From: Mycobacterium kyogaense
GTDB lineage: Bacteria; Actinomycetota; Actinomycetes; Mycobacteriales; Mycobacteriaceae
Length of the DNA: 64,000 nucleotides
Direction: 5' to 3'
Assembly: GCF_003254575.1 (NCBI RefSeq)
Contig: NZ_QJUA01000030.1
Span: forward strand, 1-64,000
The notes under the pieces were generated by a model, which was given only the letters and a program-made list of their open reading frames with translations, did no database searches and was not told where the DNA came from. Position numbers and translations under genes: made by a program. Below are positions 1-9,033 of this stretch, piece by piece (position 1 is the first letter of the stretch; each line of letters starts with the position of its first letter).

Positions 1-1728
1 TGCAGCCCCTGAACGCCCGGGCCAACACATCGCGCGCGTGGCAGCGACCGCCCCCCCGTCGTCCCGGCGGTGCCCGCGCCCGCCCCCGCCGAGCCGGCCG
101 ACCCCCCCCCCGCCACCGCCGCCTCGCCGACCGAGGCGATGCCTGCCGTCGGCACGCCGCGCCCCCGCGCCGACTACAGCAATGACCCCACCCGCGAATC
201 GCTGGCGTTCGATCCGCCCCGCGAACCACCGCTCGAGGCGGCGAACGCGGCGGAGGACATGCACCTCATTCCCGGTGCCACCGTCGGCAAGGGCCGTTAC
301 CGCCTGCTCGTCTCCCATGGCGGACCGCCCACCCTGCAGTTCTGGCAGGCGCTCGACACGGCGCTGGACCGGCAGGTCGCCCTGACGTTCGTCGACCCGG
401 ACGGAACGCTGCCGGCGAGCGAGGTGCAGGCGATCCTGGATCGCACCCAACGGCTGGGTCGCATCGACGTGCCCGGGGTGGCGCGGGTTCTCGACGTGAT
501 GCCGACCGGCACCGGCGGCCTCGTCGTGTCCGAATGGATCCGAGGCGGGTCCCTCGCCGAAGTCGCCGACACCTCCCCCTCCCCGATCGGGGGTGCCCGC
601 GCCATCCAGTCGTTGGCCGCGGCGGCGGAGGCGGCGCATCGCAGCGGCGTCGCGCTGGCCATCGACCATCCGGCCCGCATCCGCGTCAGCATCGAAGGTG
701 ATGTGGCGCTTGCCTTCCCGGCGACGCTCCCGTCGGCTACCCCGGACGACGACATCCGCGGCATCGGCGCGGCGCTGTATGCGCTGCTGATCAACCGGTG
801 GCCGCTGCCCGAGAGCGGCCAACCCAGTGGGCTCGCCGCCGCCGAGCTGGACACCGCGGGCCAACCCGTCGAACCCCGCACCGTCGACCGGGACATCCCG
901 TTCCAGATCTCCGCGGCCGCCGCCCGAGCTGCGCAGGAGAACGGCGGGATCCGCAGCGCCTCGACGATGCTGAACCTGCTGCAGCAGGCCACGGCGATCG
1001 CTGACCGCACCGATCACCTCGCCCCGGTCGACGAGACTGCGACCCCGGCGCCGGGTGTCCCCGGCGCCCCGGTCGATCCCGACGACGCGGCCCGGCGGCG
1101 CAAGCGCCTGATCATCGGTGTCAGTGTGGCCGCCGCCGCGGTGGTACTCGTGGTGATCCTGCTGGCGACCGTGCTCAGCAACATCTTCGGCGACGTGGGC
1201 AACGGGCTCAGCGGTGACGAGCTCGGCCTCAACGCCCCGACGTCGTCGCAGCCGGGCAGCAGCTCCACCGATGCCGGGTCCGTCGTGAAACCCGTTCGCG
1301 CCACGGTGTTCTCGCCCGAGGGCGAGGCCGATGCGCCGGATCTCGCCGGCTTGGCGATCGACGGCGATCCGAGCACGGTGTGGCCCACCGACACCTACAG
1401 CGACGCGGCCCCCTTCCCCGGGTTCAAGAACGGTGTCGGCCTGATGCTGCAGCTGCCGCAGCCGACCACGCTGGGTTCGGTCGGCATCAACGTCAACAGC
1501 ACCGGCACTGCGGTGCAGATCCGTTCGGCGACGTCGGCGTCACCGTCCTCGCTGGATGACACGACCGCGCTCACCCAGCCCACGACGCTCAAGCCCGGAA
1601 CCAACACCATTTCGGTCGAGAACGCCGCCCCGACGTCCTATGTGCTCGTGTGGATCTCCACGCTGGGACAGGTCAACGGGCAGAGCCGTACCGACGTCTC
1701 GGAGATCACGCTCAAAGCCGCCGGCTGA
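1..1728 (+). CDS. C-terminal part of MurJ (MviN)-pseudokinase fusion (Rv3910-like), 5' partial
   Basis: This is the tail of the mycobacterial lipid II flippase fusion; the MurJ membrane part lies left of the window. From 70 it encodes a Pro/Ala-rich linker, a protein-kinase-like domain (about residues 65-280) without recognisable HRD or DFG motifs, one membrane helix (about residues 345-372) and an extracytoplasmic discoidin-like domain with a DGDPSTVW motif. In M. tuberculosis the phosphorylated pseudokinase region is bound by FhaA, also encoded here (38412-39815). The frame has a stop at 10-12, whereas the upstream-compatible reading lies in the next frame and joins it near a C7 run (51-57). 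A frameshift or sequencing error is therefore likely. Identity is sure from order and architecture; the 5' structure is not. Confidence 0.8.
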
Positions 1729-1777
1729 CCGAAAACTGGTGCGCAGGGCCCCCGCTCGGTCCGCCTAGGGTTCGGCT

Positions 1778-2353
1778 GTGGGGATTTTCTCGGGGCACAG
1801 CGACGGCGTGGTGCGGCCGCGCACCGACTCCGAGTTGCTGGCCGCGCACGTCGCGGGCGACCGCTACGCGTTCGAGGAACTCTTCTATCGCCACCACCGG
1901 CAGCTCTACCGTCTCGCGACGCTGACCACCGCCGATCCCGACGACGCGGCCGACGCGCTGCAGGACGCCCTGCTGGCGGCGCACCGCACCGCCGGCGCCT
2001 TTCGGCACGATTCCGCAGTCAGCAGCTGGCTGCACCGCATCGTGGTCAACGCCTGCCTGGATCGACTGCGCCGCAACAAATTCCGCGACCACGCTGCACT
2101 CGACGAACAACTTGCCTGCGGCACCGACCCCACCCGCCACATCGACACAGCGATCGTGATCGAACGGGCGCTGCTGACGCTGCCGATCGAGCAGCGCGCC
2201 GCGGTGGTGGCGGTCGACATGCAGGGTTTTTCGGTCGCCGAGACCGCGCGGCTGCTCGGTATCCCAGAAGGCACGGTCAAGAGTCGGTGCGCGCGGGCCC
2301 GGGCCAAGCTCGCGGCATCCCTGACGGTGTTCGCCGGCGATCACATCGAATGA
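1778..2353 (+). CDS. sigM: ECF RNA polymerase sigma factor SigM
   Basis: Small (191 aa) extracytoplasmic-function sigma factor. Region 2 spans roughly residues 28-95, with FEELFYRHHRQLYRLA and the DAADALQDALLAAHR core. Region 4 spans about residues 125-180, with a helix-turn-helix around SVAETARLLGIPEGTVKSR. A GTG start at 1778 fits the family length. It lies 50 nt after the MurJ fusion and just before a short anti-sigma-like gene and trxB/trxA, the SigM locus of mycobacteria. It directs RNA polymerase to envelope and secretion stress promoters; its regulation presumably depends on the gene that follows. Confidence 0.9.
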   Translation: MGIFSGHSDGVVRPRTDSELLAAHVAGDRYAFEELFYRHHRQLYRLATLTTADPDDAADALQDALLAAHRTAGAFRHDSAVSSWLHRIVVNACLDRLRRNKFRDHAALDEQLACGTDPTRHIDTAIVIERALLTLPIEQRAAVVAVDMQGFSVAETARLLGIPEGTVKSRCARARAKLAASLTVFAGDHIE

Positions 2354-2409
2354 ACCCGGTCGGATAGCCTCAGACGGTCAGCGGACAACGCAACCGGCGG
2401 GGGTGGACG

Positions 2410-2676
2410 ATGGGTGACGACCTCGAACCCGTCACGCCGGAACTCCTGGCAGATTTGCAGGCCGGCCTCCTCGACGACGACACCGCCGCCGCGGTGCGCC
2501 GCCGGGTACGCACCGATCCCGAGGCGGCGCAGATGCTGGCGGCGCTCGACACCGTCCGTCGCGAACTGAGCCGTCTCGGCGCCGAGCCGGCTTCAGCGCC
2601 GGAGGTACCCGCCGAGGTCACGGCCCGAATCGGTGCCGTGTTACGCGCGGCAGAACCACCCTCGAAACGCCACTGA
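2410..2676 (+). CDS. short anti-sigma-M-like protein (RsmA N-terminal domain only)
   Basis: An 88-aa acidic helical protein directly after sigM, in the position of Rv3912/RsmA. The N terminus (TPELLADLQAGLLDDDTA, then VRRRVRTDPEAAQML) looks like an anti-sigma domain: helix one, then a helix-rich sigma-binding segment. The M. tuberculosis protein has a membrane helix and an external domain. Here the reading frame ends after the cytoplasmic part, and only 71 nt separate it from trxB, so there is no room for the missing part. It could be a soluble anti-sigma factor or a decayed gene. Position gives the identity; sequence support is moderate. Confidence 0.65.
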   Translation: MGDDLEPVTPELLADLQAGLLDDDTAAAVRRRVRTDPEAAQMLAALDTVRRELSRLGAEPASAPEVPAEVTARIGAVLRAAEPPSKRH

Positions 2677-2747
2677 CCCGCCCGGGCGGCCATCGGGAAC
2701 ACCCCGGCCTACCCTGGTGTTCAAGGATTGCAGGCAGAAAGGCACTC

Positions 2748-3743
2748 ATGACCTCCTCGTCCACCGTCCACGACGTGATCATCGTCGGTTCCGGCCCGGC
2801 CGGGTACACCGCCGCCGTCTACACGGCGCGGGCCCAGCTGAAGCCCCTCGTGTTCGAAGGCACCCAGTTCGGCGGTGCTCTCATGACCACCACCGAGGTG
2901 GAGAACTATCCCGGGTTCCGGGATGGCATCACCGGCCCCGAGCTGATGGACCAGATGCGCGAGCAGGCGCTGCGCTTCGGTGCCGACCTGCGCATGGAGG
3001 ACGTCGACTCGGTCGACCTGACCGGACCGGTCAAGAAGGTCACCGTCGGTGACGAGACGTTCCAGGCCCGCGCCGTCATCCTCGCGATGGGCGCCGCGGC
3101 CCGCCACCTCGGTGTACCCGGCGAAGACGCGCTGCTGGGCATGGGTGTGAGCACGTGCGCCACCTGCGACGGCTTCTTCTTCCGCGATCAGGACATCGCC
3201 GTGGTCGGCGGTGGCGATTCGGCGATGGAGGAGGCCACCTTCCTCACCCGGTTCGCGCGCAGTGTGACGCTGATCCACCGCCGCGAGGAGTTCCGCGCCT
3301 CCAAGATCATGCTGGAGCGTGCCGAGCAGAACGAGAAGATCACCTTCCTGACCAACACCGCCGTGGAGTCCATCGAGGGCGACCCGAAGGTGACCGGCAT
3401 CAAGCTCCGCAACACCGTGACCGGGGAAGAGTCCGCGCTGGCGGTCACCGGTGTGTTCGTGGCGATCGGTCACGATCCGCGGTCGGATCTGGTGCGCGGG
3501 CAGGTCGATCTCGACGACGAGGGTTACGTCCAGGTCGTCGGTCGCACCACCTACACCTCGGTCGACGGAGTCTTCGCCGCAGGCGATCTGGTGGACCACA
3601 CCTACCGGCAGGCCATCACCGCTGCCGGAAGTGGTTGTGCTGCAGCCATCGACGCCGAACGGTGGTTGGCCGACCACGCTGAGCCGGGCGAACGAACCTC
3701 CACCACAACCGAAGACACCGATCTGATTGGAGCGCAGCAATGA
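2748..3743 (+). CDS. trxB: thioredoxin reductase
   Basis: 331-aa NADPH:thioredoxin oxidoreductase of the low-molecular-weight class. The FAD dinucleotide motif GSGPAG is at residues 14-19, the redox-active CATC at 137-140 and the NADPH motif GGGDSA near 155. The C-terminal FAD contact (VFAAGDLVDHTYRQAITAAGSG) is also present. The ATG at 2748 has a purine-rich AGAAAGG about 8 nt upstream. Its last four bases (ATGA, 3740-3743) overlap the thioredoxin start, so reductase and substrate are translationally coupled. It supplies cytosolic reducing power for disulfide exchange. Confidence 0.97.
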   Translation: MTSSSTVHDVIIVGSGPAGYTAAVYTARAQLKPLVFEGTQFGGALMTTTEVENYPGFRDGITGPELMDQMREQALRFGADLRMEDVDSVDLTGPVKKVTVGDETFQARAVILAMGAAARHLGVPGEDALLGMGVSTCATCDGFFFRDQDIAVVGGGDSAMEEATFLTRFARSVTLIHRREEFRASKIMLERAEQNEKITFLTNTAVESIEGDPKVTGIKLRNTVTGEESALAVTGVFVAIGHDPRSDLVRGQVDLDDEGYVQVVGRTTYTSVDGVFAAGDLVDHTYRQAITAAGSGCAAAIDAERWLADHAEPGERTSTTTEDTDLIGAQQ

Positions 3744-4075
3744 GCGAGTCCACCTCGGCGACCGTAGCCGTCACCGACGATTCCTTCTCGCAGGACGTGC
3801 TGTCCAGCGGCACCCCGGTGCTCGTCGATTTCTGGGCGACCTGGTGCGGGCCGTGCAAGATGGTGGCGCCGGTACTCGAGGAGATCGCATCCGAGAAGGC
3901 CGGCGCCCTGACGGTGGCCAAGCTCGACGTCGACGAGAACCCGGCGACGGCGCGGGACTTCTCGGTCGTGTCGATCCCGACCATGATCTTGTTCAAGGAC
4001 GGTCAGCCGGTGAAGCGGATCGTGGGTGCGAAGGGCAAGGCTGCGCTGCTGCGCGAGCTCGCTGACGTGCTCTAG
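3740..4075 (+). CDS. trxA: thioredoxin
   Basis: 111-aa cytosolic thioredoxin. The active site is WCGPCK with cysteines 36 and 39, followed by the conserved cis-proline segment VSIPTMILFKDG. The start overlaps the trxB stop as ATGA, as in other mycobacteria where this gene is called trxC or trxA. TrxB reduces it, and it in turn reduces disulfides in cytoplasmic proteins. A hairpin with a T tract at 4089-4113 follows and probably ends the sigM-trx unit. No unusual features. Confidence 0.96.
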   Translation: MSESTSATVAVTDDSFSQDVLSSGTPVLVDFWATWCGPCKMVAPVLEEIASEKAGALTVAKLDVDENPATARDFSVVSIPTMILFKDGQPVKRIVGAKGKAALLRELADVL

Positions 4076-4088
4076 CGGACGCATACGG

Positions 4089-4113
4089 CCCCGGGACACT
4101 TCCCTGGGGTTTT
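4089..4113 (+). terminator. intrinsic-terminator-like hairpin after trxA
   Basis: CCCCGGG at 4089-4095 pairs with CCCTGGGG (4102-4109), with one G-T wobble and a short loop, and is followed by TTTT at 4110-4113. It sits 14 nt after the thioredoxin stop and 36 nt before the cwlM start, so it would separate the two transcription units. Confidence 0.55.
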
Positions 4114-4148
4114 CCGGAATCCTCTCCCCTTCTGAGAGAATGCTGCCT

Positions 4149-5336
4149 ATGTCGAGTCTGCGTCGCGGTGACCGTTCTGCAGCGGTCACCGAGATCCGGA
4201 TCGCGTTGGCCGCCCTGGGCATGCTCGACGATCCCGACGACGACCTGGCCACTGGGCGCAGAGTCGCCGCCGATGTGTTCGACGGCGAGCTCGACCACGC
4301 GGTCCGCGCTTTTCAACAGCATCGTGGTCTCCTCGTCGACGGGATCGTCGGCGAGGCGACCTATCGCGCGATCAAAGAGGCCTCCTACCGCCTGGGCGCG
4401 CGAACCCTGAACCACCAGTTCGGTGCCCCCATGTACGGCGACGATGTCGCCACCCTGCAGGCGCGCCTGCAGGATCTGGGGTTCTACACCGGATTGGTAG
4501 ACGGCCACTTCGGGTTGCAGACCCACAACGCGCTGATGTCCTACCAACGCGAGTACGGACTCTTCCCCGACGGTATCTGCGGGCCGGAAACGCTGCGCTC
4601 GCTGTACAACCTGGGATCCCGCGTGACCGGCGGCTCGCCGCATGCAATCCGTGAGGAGGAGCTGGTGCGTAGCTCCGGACCTCGCCTCTCGGGCAAGAGG
4701 ATCATCATCGATCCGGGGCGCGGCGGTGCTGATCACGGTCTCATCATGAACGGACCGTCGGGACCGCTCAGCGAGGCAGACATCCTGTGGGACTTGGCCA
4801 GTCGGCTCGAAGGCCGGATGACGGCCATCGGCATGGAGACCTTCCTGTCTCGGTCTGCGGGTGCCTCCCCCACTGACGCGGAACGTGCCGCTACCGCCAA
4901 CTCCGTCGGCGCCGATCTGATGATCAGCCTGCGGTGCGAAGCGCAGGCGAGTCCGGCGGCCAACGGCGTCGCGTCGTTCCACTTCGGCAACTCGCACGGC
5001 TCGGTGTCCACCATCGGGCGCAACCTCGCCGACTTCATCCAGCGAGAGGTCGTGGCACGCACCGGGTTACGTGATTGCCGCGTGCACGGCCGGACGTGGG
5101 ATCTGCTGCGCCTGACGCGCATGCCCACCGTGCAGGTGGACGTCGGCTACATCACCAATCCCGGTGACCGGGCCACCCTCGTCTCCCCCGCGGCCCGCGA
5201 TTCTCTGGCCGAGGGCATCCTCGCGGCCGTGAAGCGGCTCTACCTTCTCGGTAAGAACGACCGTCCCACAGGCACATTCACGTTCGCCGAACTACTCGCC
5301 CACGAATTGGCCGTCGAACAGTCACGCCGCAGCTAG
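4149..5336 (+). CDS. cwlM: CwlM, peptidoglycan-synthesis regulator (inactive amidase homologue)
   Basis: 395-aa protein with two N-terminal peptidoglycan-binding (PG_binding_1) repeats, about residues 1-75 and 90-155, and a C-terminal amidase_3 fold, about 183-375. The amidase zinc motif DPGHGG reads DPGRGG (Arg191), so one zinc ligand is missing. This fits published mycobacterial work in which CwlM is cytoplasmic, phosphorylated by PknB and activates MurA. The pknB operon is in this window. I chose the ATG at 4149 (MSSLRRGDRS) because it matches the family N terminus; an in-frame ATG at 4140 is the alternative. Confidence 0.92.
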   Translation: MSSLRRGDRSAAVTEIRIALAALGMLDDPDDDLATGRRVAADVFDGELDHAVRAFQQHRGLLVDGIVGEATYRAIKEASYRLGARTLNHQFGAPMYGDDVATLQARLQDLGFYTGLVDGHFGLQTHNALMSYQREYGLFPDGICGPETLRSLYNLGSRVTGGSPHAIREEELVRSSGPRLSGKRIIIDPGRGGADHGLIMNGPSGPLSEADILWDLASRLEGRMTAIGMETFLSRSAGASPTDAERAATANSVGADLMISLRCEAQASPAANGVASFHFGNSHGSVSTIGRNLADFIQREVVARTGLRDCRVHGRTWDLLRLTRMPTVQVDVGYITNPGDRATLVSPAARDSLAEGILAAVKRLYLLGKNDRPTGTFTFAELLAHELAVEQSRRS

Positions 5337-5346
5337 CGGAAGACGG

Positions 5347-6084
5347 CTAGCAGTTCGCCGCCGCGCCGGCACCGACCGGTTGCTGCAGCTGCGCACTTTG
5401 CAGCAGGCGCTCCAAGGCGGCTTCGACACCGGCTTTCCACCCGAGACCCTGCTCCAGTTCCAGCCGGAGCCGCGGGAAGTAGGTGTGGTGGGACACGACG
5501 ACGAAACCCGCATCGAGGAGGAGATCGAGCGGCATCACACAGGTGCCCATCGCGCAGTCACCGAGGGTCTCCAGCACAGGTTGCACATCCGGCGGCACCT
5601 CGGCCATGTCCGTCAATTCGTCAGCGACAGACGAGCGGCCGAACGCTTCCAGCGCGCGCACACCCCGTCGCACGAGATCGCCGACGACTCCCGTGATCAA
5701 TGCTCGCGACAGATCCTCATGACCGGGGCCCGTCTCCACGCCCAGCGACGTTAGAAGAACTGCGTCGGCGCTGACCGGTCCGGTCGGGAAGCGACTCGCC
5801 CGCGGCACACTGCGCGGCGGCGCATAGAAGGCGTACCCGAGGCACGGCTCGTCACCCGTCTCGTCATCGGGCACCGGTGTCGAGTACTCGACGGCGAGCT
5901 GCCCGCACGACCCCCACTCGAGCATCACCATCGACAGCCAGGCTTCCTTCTCGAATTCGGGATCCGAGAGGTTCCGGTCGTCCCCGACAGTGAGCGGATC
6001 GACCTCCCAGTACACGCACCGACGCGCGTGCTTGGGCAGCTGCTCGAACGCTTCGAGCCGCAGAGGCGTGATTCGTGCAGTCAC
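5347..6084 (-). CDS. Rv3916c-like conserved protein, acetyltransferase-like
   Basis: 245-aa mycobacterial conserved protein, convergent with cwlM (10 nt apart) and upstream of nothing obvious on its own strand. A cluster of hydrophobic strands (AWLSMVMLEWGSCGQLAVEY, then CLGYAFYAPP) and a central segment LITGVVGDLVRRGVRALEAFGR resemble the GNAT fold. I see no diagnostic acetyl-CoA Q/RxxGxG/A motif. Family membership rests on position between cwlM and parB and on overall sequence. Substrate and role are unknown. Confidence 0.75.
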   Translation of the reverse strand: MTARITPLRLEAFEQLPKHARRCVYWEVDPLTVGDDRNLSDPEFEKEAWLSMVMLEWGSCGQLAVEYSTPVPDDETGDEPCLGYAFYAPPRSVPRASRFPTGPVSADAVLLTSLGVETGPGHEDLSRALITGVVGDLVRRGVRALEAFGRSSVADELTDMAEVPPDVQPVLETLGDCAMGTCVMPLDLLLDAGFVVVSHHTYFPRLRLELEQGLGWKAGVEAALERLLQSAQLQQPVGAGAAANC

Positions 6085-6301
6085 TACGCTCCCGGAGGTC
6101 TCCGCCGCGAAGGGGTGCGCGGCTGCCCCTCCAGAATAGAAGGCGCGGACCCAGCCGGCCGGATCCTGCGCCGTCCGACCTCCTGCTGAGCGGTTGCCGC
6201 CGAAACAGATTGGCGCTCAGCGCCTTTCCCGGCGGCGCCGCGAGCGGGCCCGGGCCGCGGTGGCCGACTGTCACAGTGACGTAACGGCCGCGTGTGGTTG
6301 G

Positions 6302-7297
6302 TCACCGGGCTGTCGAGTTCATGAGGTCCACAATTCGTTGCAAATCGTCGACGGATCCGAATTCGACGACGATCTTGCCCTTGCGCTTGCCCAGGCTGAC
6401 CGTCACACGGGTGTCGAACGCCGACGAGAGCTGCTCGGCCACGTCCTGCAGCCCTGGCATCTGGATCGGCTTGCGACGCGGCGCCGGCGGGGCGCCCGCA
6501 CCTTCCCGGTTCGCCAACGTGACGGCTTCTTCGGTGGCTCGCACCGACAGACCTTCGGCGACGATGCGCGCGGCGAGTTCCTCCTGCTGCTCGGGCCCGC
6601 CCTCGAGGGCGAGCAGAGCCCGCGCATGGCCCGCAGACAGCACACCCGCGGCCACGCGGCGCTGCACCGCGATCGGCAGGCGAAGCAGGCGGATCATGTT
6701 GGTGATCACCGGACGCGAGCGGCCGATGCGCGCGGCCAGTTCATCGTGGGTCACGGCGAACTCGTCGAGCAGCTGCTGGTAGGCGGCCGCCTCTTCCAAC
6801 GGGTTCAGCTGCACGCGATGGATGTTCTCCAGGAGGGCGTCACGCAGCATGCTGTCGTCGGCGGTCTCCCGCACAATCGCGGGGATCGTCGCGACGCCTG
6901 CCTTCTGCGCTGCACGCCAGCGGCGCTCCCCCATGACCAGCTGGTAGCGCACCGGCGCATCCCCGGTGGCGGGGACAGCGCGCACGACGATCGGCTGCAT
7001 CAAGCCGAACTCGCGGATGGAGTGGACGAGTTCGCTCAGCGCTTCCTCGTCGAACACCTGTCGGGGCTGACGCGGATTGGGATCGATCTGCGACGGGGCG
7101 ATCTCCCGGTACACCGCGCCGACGTCACCGGCTGCCGGCGGAGCTTCCGAGGGCGGTGCACCGAACACGGCGTCGGCGGCAGCAGCACCCATCCGGGGCC
7201 CGGTGGTGGCCGGCTCATCACCCTCGGCCGGGCCCGTCGGGATCAGCGAAGCCAAGCCGCGCCCGAGACCACTGCGCTTACGTGCCGGGTTGTTCAT
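6302..7297 (-). CDS. parB: chromosome-partitioning protein ParB
   Basis: 331-aa centromere-binding CTPase. The N-terminal arm ends in a Lys/Arg-rich patch (NNPARKRSGLGRGLASLIP). The CTP-binding region carries GERRWRAAQKAG, and the parS-reading helix-turn-helix is around THDELAARIGRSRPVITN. A C-terminal dimerisation segment follows. It lies downstream of parA, separated by about 50 nt, in a minus-strand gene string. It loads on parS (perfect copy at 8955-8970), spreads and recruits SMC and ParA to segregate the origin. Start ATG at 7297. Confidence 0.96.
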   Translation of the reverse strand: MNNPARKRSGLGRGLASLIPTGPAEGDEPATTGPRMGAAAADAVFGAPPSEAPPAAGDVGAVYREIAPSQIDPNPRQPRQVFDEEALSELVHSIREFGLMQPIVVRAVPATGDAPVRYQLVMGERRWRAAQKAGVATIPAIVRETADDSMLRDALLENIHRVQLNPLEEAAAYQQLLDEFAVTHDELAARIGRSRPVITNMIRLLRLPIAVQRRVAAGVLSAGHARALLALEGGPEQQEELAARIVAEGLSVRATEEAVTLANREGAGAPPAPRRKPIQMPGLQDVAEQLSSAFDTRVTVSLGKRKGKIVVEFGSVDDLQRIVDLMNSTAR

Positions 7298-7349
7298 CCA
7301 TGTCCTTCGTTCGTCGCACCGCTAGAGGTTCGGGAGATCAGACTCGGGA

Positions 7350-8282
7350 TCACTGCCGTGCTGCGGGCGCGCCACGCTGCGCGAGTTCGCGGCTCGCGTC
7401 GAGGTAGCTCATCGCTCCCCGCGACCCCGGGTCGTAGTCGATGATCGTCATGCCGTAGCCGGGCGCTTCCGAGACTTTGACGCTGCGCGGGATCACGGTC
7501 CGCAGCACCTTGTCGCCGAAGTGCGCTCGAACGTCGACGGCGACCTGGTCCGCCAGCTTGGTGCGCCCGTCGTACATGGTCAGCACCACGGTCGTCACGT
7601 TGAGTTCGGGGTTCAGGTGCGACTTGACCATCTCGATGTTGCGAAGCAGCTGACCCACGCCCTCGAGCGCGTAGTACTCGCACTGGATCGGGATCAGAAC
7701 CTCGGGCGCAGCCACGAGTGCATTGATGGTCAGCAGGCCCAGCGACGGTGGGCAGTCGATGAACACGTAGTCGAAGTCGTGGTGCTTGAGCTCGGAGAGT
7801 GCGGTGCGCAGTCGTCCCTCGCGGGCCACCATGCTGACGAGCTCGATCTCCGCACCGGCGAGGTCTATGGTCGCGGGCACGCAGTACAGGAGCTCGTTGT
7901 GCGGACTCTGCTGCAGCGCGCTCTCCACGGGGATCTCCCCGATGAGCACCTCGTAGGACGACGGTGTCCCCGGCCGGTGCTCGATACCGAGCGCGGTGCT
8001 CGCGTTGCCCTGCGGGTCCAGGTCGATGACGAGGGTGCGCGCGCCCTGCAGTGCCAACGCCGCAGCGATGTTGACCGCTGTCGTGGTCTTGCCGACGCCG
8101 CCCTTCTGATTGGCAACTGTGAAGATTCGCTGGCGTGCTGGCTTCGGCAGAAGTCCCTCTGACGCCGCGTGCATCAACCGGACAGCGCGCTCCGCCTCCG
8201 CCCCAATGGGGGTGTCGGCGTCATGAGTGCCCCACGTTTCACGTGGAACATCCGCGCCCGGCTCCTCGGCCGTTGACGTCAC
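7350..8282 (-). CDS. parA: chromosome-partitioning ATPase ParA
   Basis: 310-aa Walker ATPase. The deviant Walker A motif KGGVGKTT follows VANQ, and Walker B is the VFIDCPPSLGLL stretch. I chose the GTG at 8282: it overlaps the rsmG stop as GTGA (8279-8282), a normal coupling in this gene string. Longer readings would run inside rsmG. The first codons (VPRETWG) are written over a near-parS sequence at 8235-8250. It forms ATP-dependent nucleoid or polar gradients that move ParB-parS complexes. Confidence 0.95.
   Translation of the reverse strand: MTSTAEEPGADVPRETWGTHDADTPIGAEAERAVRLMHAASEGLLPKPARQRIFTVANQKGGVGKTTTAVNIAAALALQGARTLVIDLDPQGNASTALGIEHRPGTPSSYEVLIGEIPVESALQQSPHNELLYCVPATIDLAGAEIELVSMVAREGRLRTALSELKHHDFDYVFIDCPPSLGLLTINALVAAPEVLIPIQCEYYALEGVGQLLRNIEMVKSHLNPELNVTTVVLTMYDGRTKLADQVAVDVRAHFGDKVLRTVIPRSVKVSEAPGYGMTIIDYDPGSRGAMSYLDASRELAQRGAPAARQ
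8235..8250. other. degenerate parS-like site inside the parA 5' end
   Basis: CGTTTCACGTGGAACA matches the parS consensus at 14 of 16 positions (differences at 1 and 12) and keeps the central CACGTG. It lies in the parA coding sequence, about 700 bp from the perfect parS. Parts of the parS consensus are also found at this place in other mycobacterial parA genes. Confidence 0.7.
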
Positions 8283-8971
8283 CGCTGTCTCCTTCCCGCC
8301 GGAGTCCGACGGCGCCGCTCCTCTTCCAGAAACCCAACGACTACTGTCGCGGGCGGGTCCACGAAATCCGCGCCACACGTCTTCACCTCAATGTTGATGA
8401 GGCCGAGCGCAGCCAGAGATCTGCGGTGCTCCTGCACCTCATCCGCCGCCCGCTCGCCTTTCATTGCGAGCATTCGACCACCGGGACGCAACAGGGGAAC
8501 GCTCCACCTGGCGAGCTTGTCCAGCGAAGCCACCGCGCGCGACACAACCGCATCCTGCTCCCCCACGACATCTCGAACGGCTCTGTCTTCCGCACGCCCG
8601 CGCACCACGACGGAATTCAGGCCCAGCTCTGTGATGGCTTCCCGAAGGAAATCGCTGCGGCGAAGCAGCGGCTCGATCAGCGTCACCTTCACGTCTGGCC
8701 GCGCCAGCGCCAACGGTATCCCGGGGAGCCCAGATCCGCTCCCGATGTCCGCGATCGACTCACCATCGGCCACCACGTCAGCTATTGCGACGCTGTTGAG
8801 GATGTGTCGATCCCAGAGTCGCTCCACCTCGCGGGGTCCGAGGAGACCTCGTTCGACACCCGCGCCGGCCAGGATCTCGGCATATCGACATGCGGCATCG
8901 GCGGCGTCACCGAAGACTGCCGCGACCGCCGCGGGCGGCGCTGGCACCTCCGCATGTTTCACGTGAAACAT
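8279..8971 (-). CDS. rsmG: 16S rRNA (guanine-N7)-methyltransferase RsmG
   Basis: 230-aa SAM-dependent methyltransferase (GidB) that methylates G527 of 16S rRNA. The SAM-binding motif is DIGSGSGLPGIPLA, and an acidic residue follows in VTLIEPLLRRSDFL. A conserved RGRAED and a VSRAVASLDKLARW segment complete the family pattern. Loss of this enzyme gives low-level streptomycin resistance in mycobacteria. The start codon is embedded in a perfect parS site (8955-8970), so the first residues MFHVKHAE are dictated by that site. It overlaps parA downstream by GTGA. Confidence 0.96.
   Translation of the reverse strand: MFHVKHAEVPAPPAAVAAVFGDAADAACRYAEILAGAGVERGLLGPREVERLWDRHILNSVAIADVVADGESIADIGSGSGLPGIPLALARPDVKVTLIEPLLRRSDFLREAITELGLNSVVVRGRAEDRAVRDVVGEQDAVVSRAVASLDKLARWSVPLLRPGGRMLAMKGERAADEVQEHRRSLAALGLINIEVKTCGADFVDPPATVVVGFLEEERRRRTPAGRRQR
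8955..8970. other. parS centromere site (perfect 16-mer)
   Basis: TGTTTCACGTGAAACA is an exact match to the bacterial parS palindrome. It overlaps the start codon and first five codons of rsmG (minus strand), roughly 5 kb from oriC. This is the loading site for the ParB encoded at 6302-7297. Confidence 0.95.
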
Positions 8972-9033
8972 CCTCCGCCTCGAGACCTGACCATGGCACG
9001 CTCACCGAACTACATCGGTGTAACTCCGCGCTG

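Noticed and set aside
6212..6224. GGCGCTCAGCGCC palindrome as parB terminator
   Set aside because: Followed by T only on the plus strand, whereas parB is on the minus strand; no support for a function.
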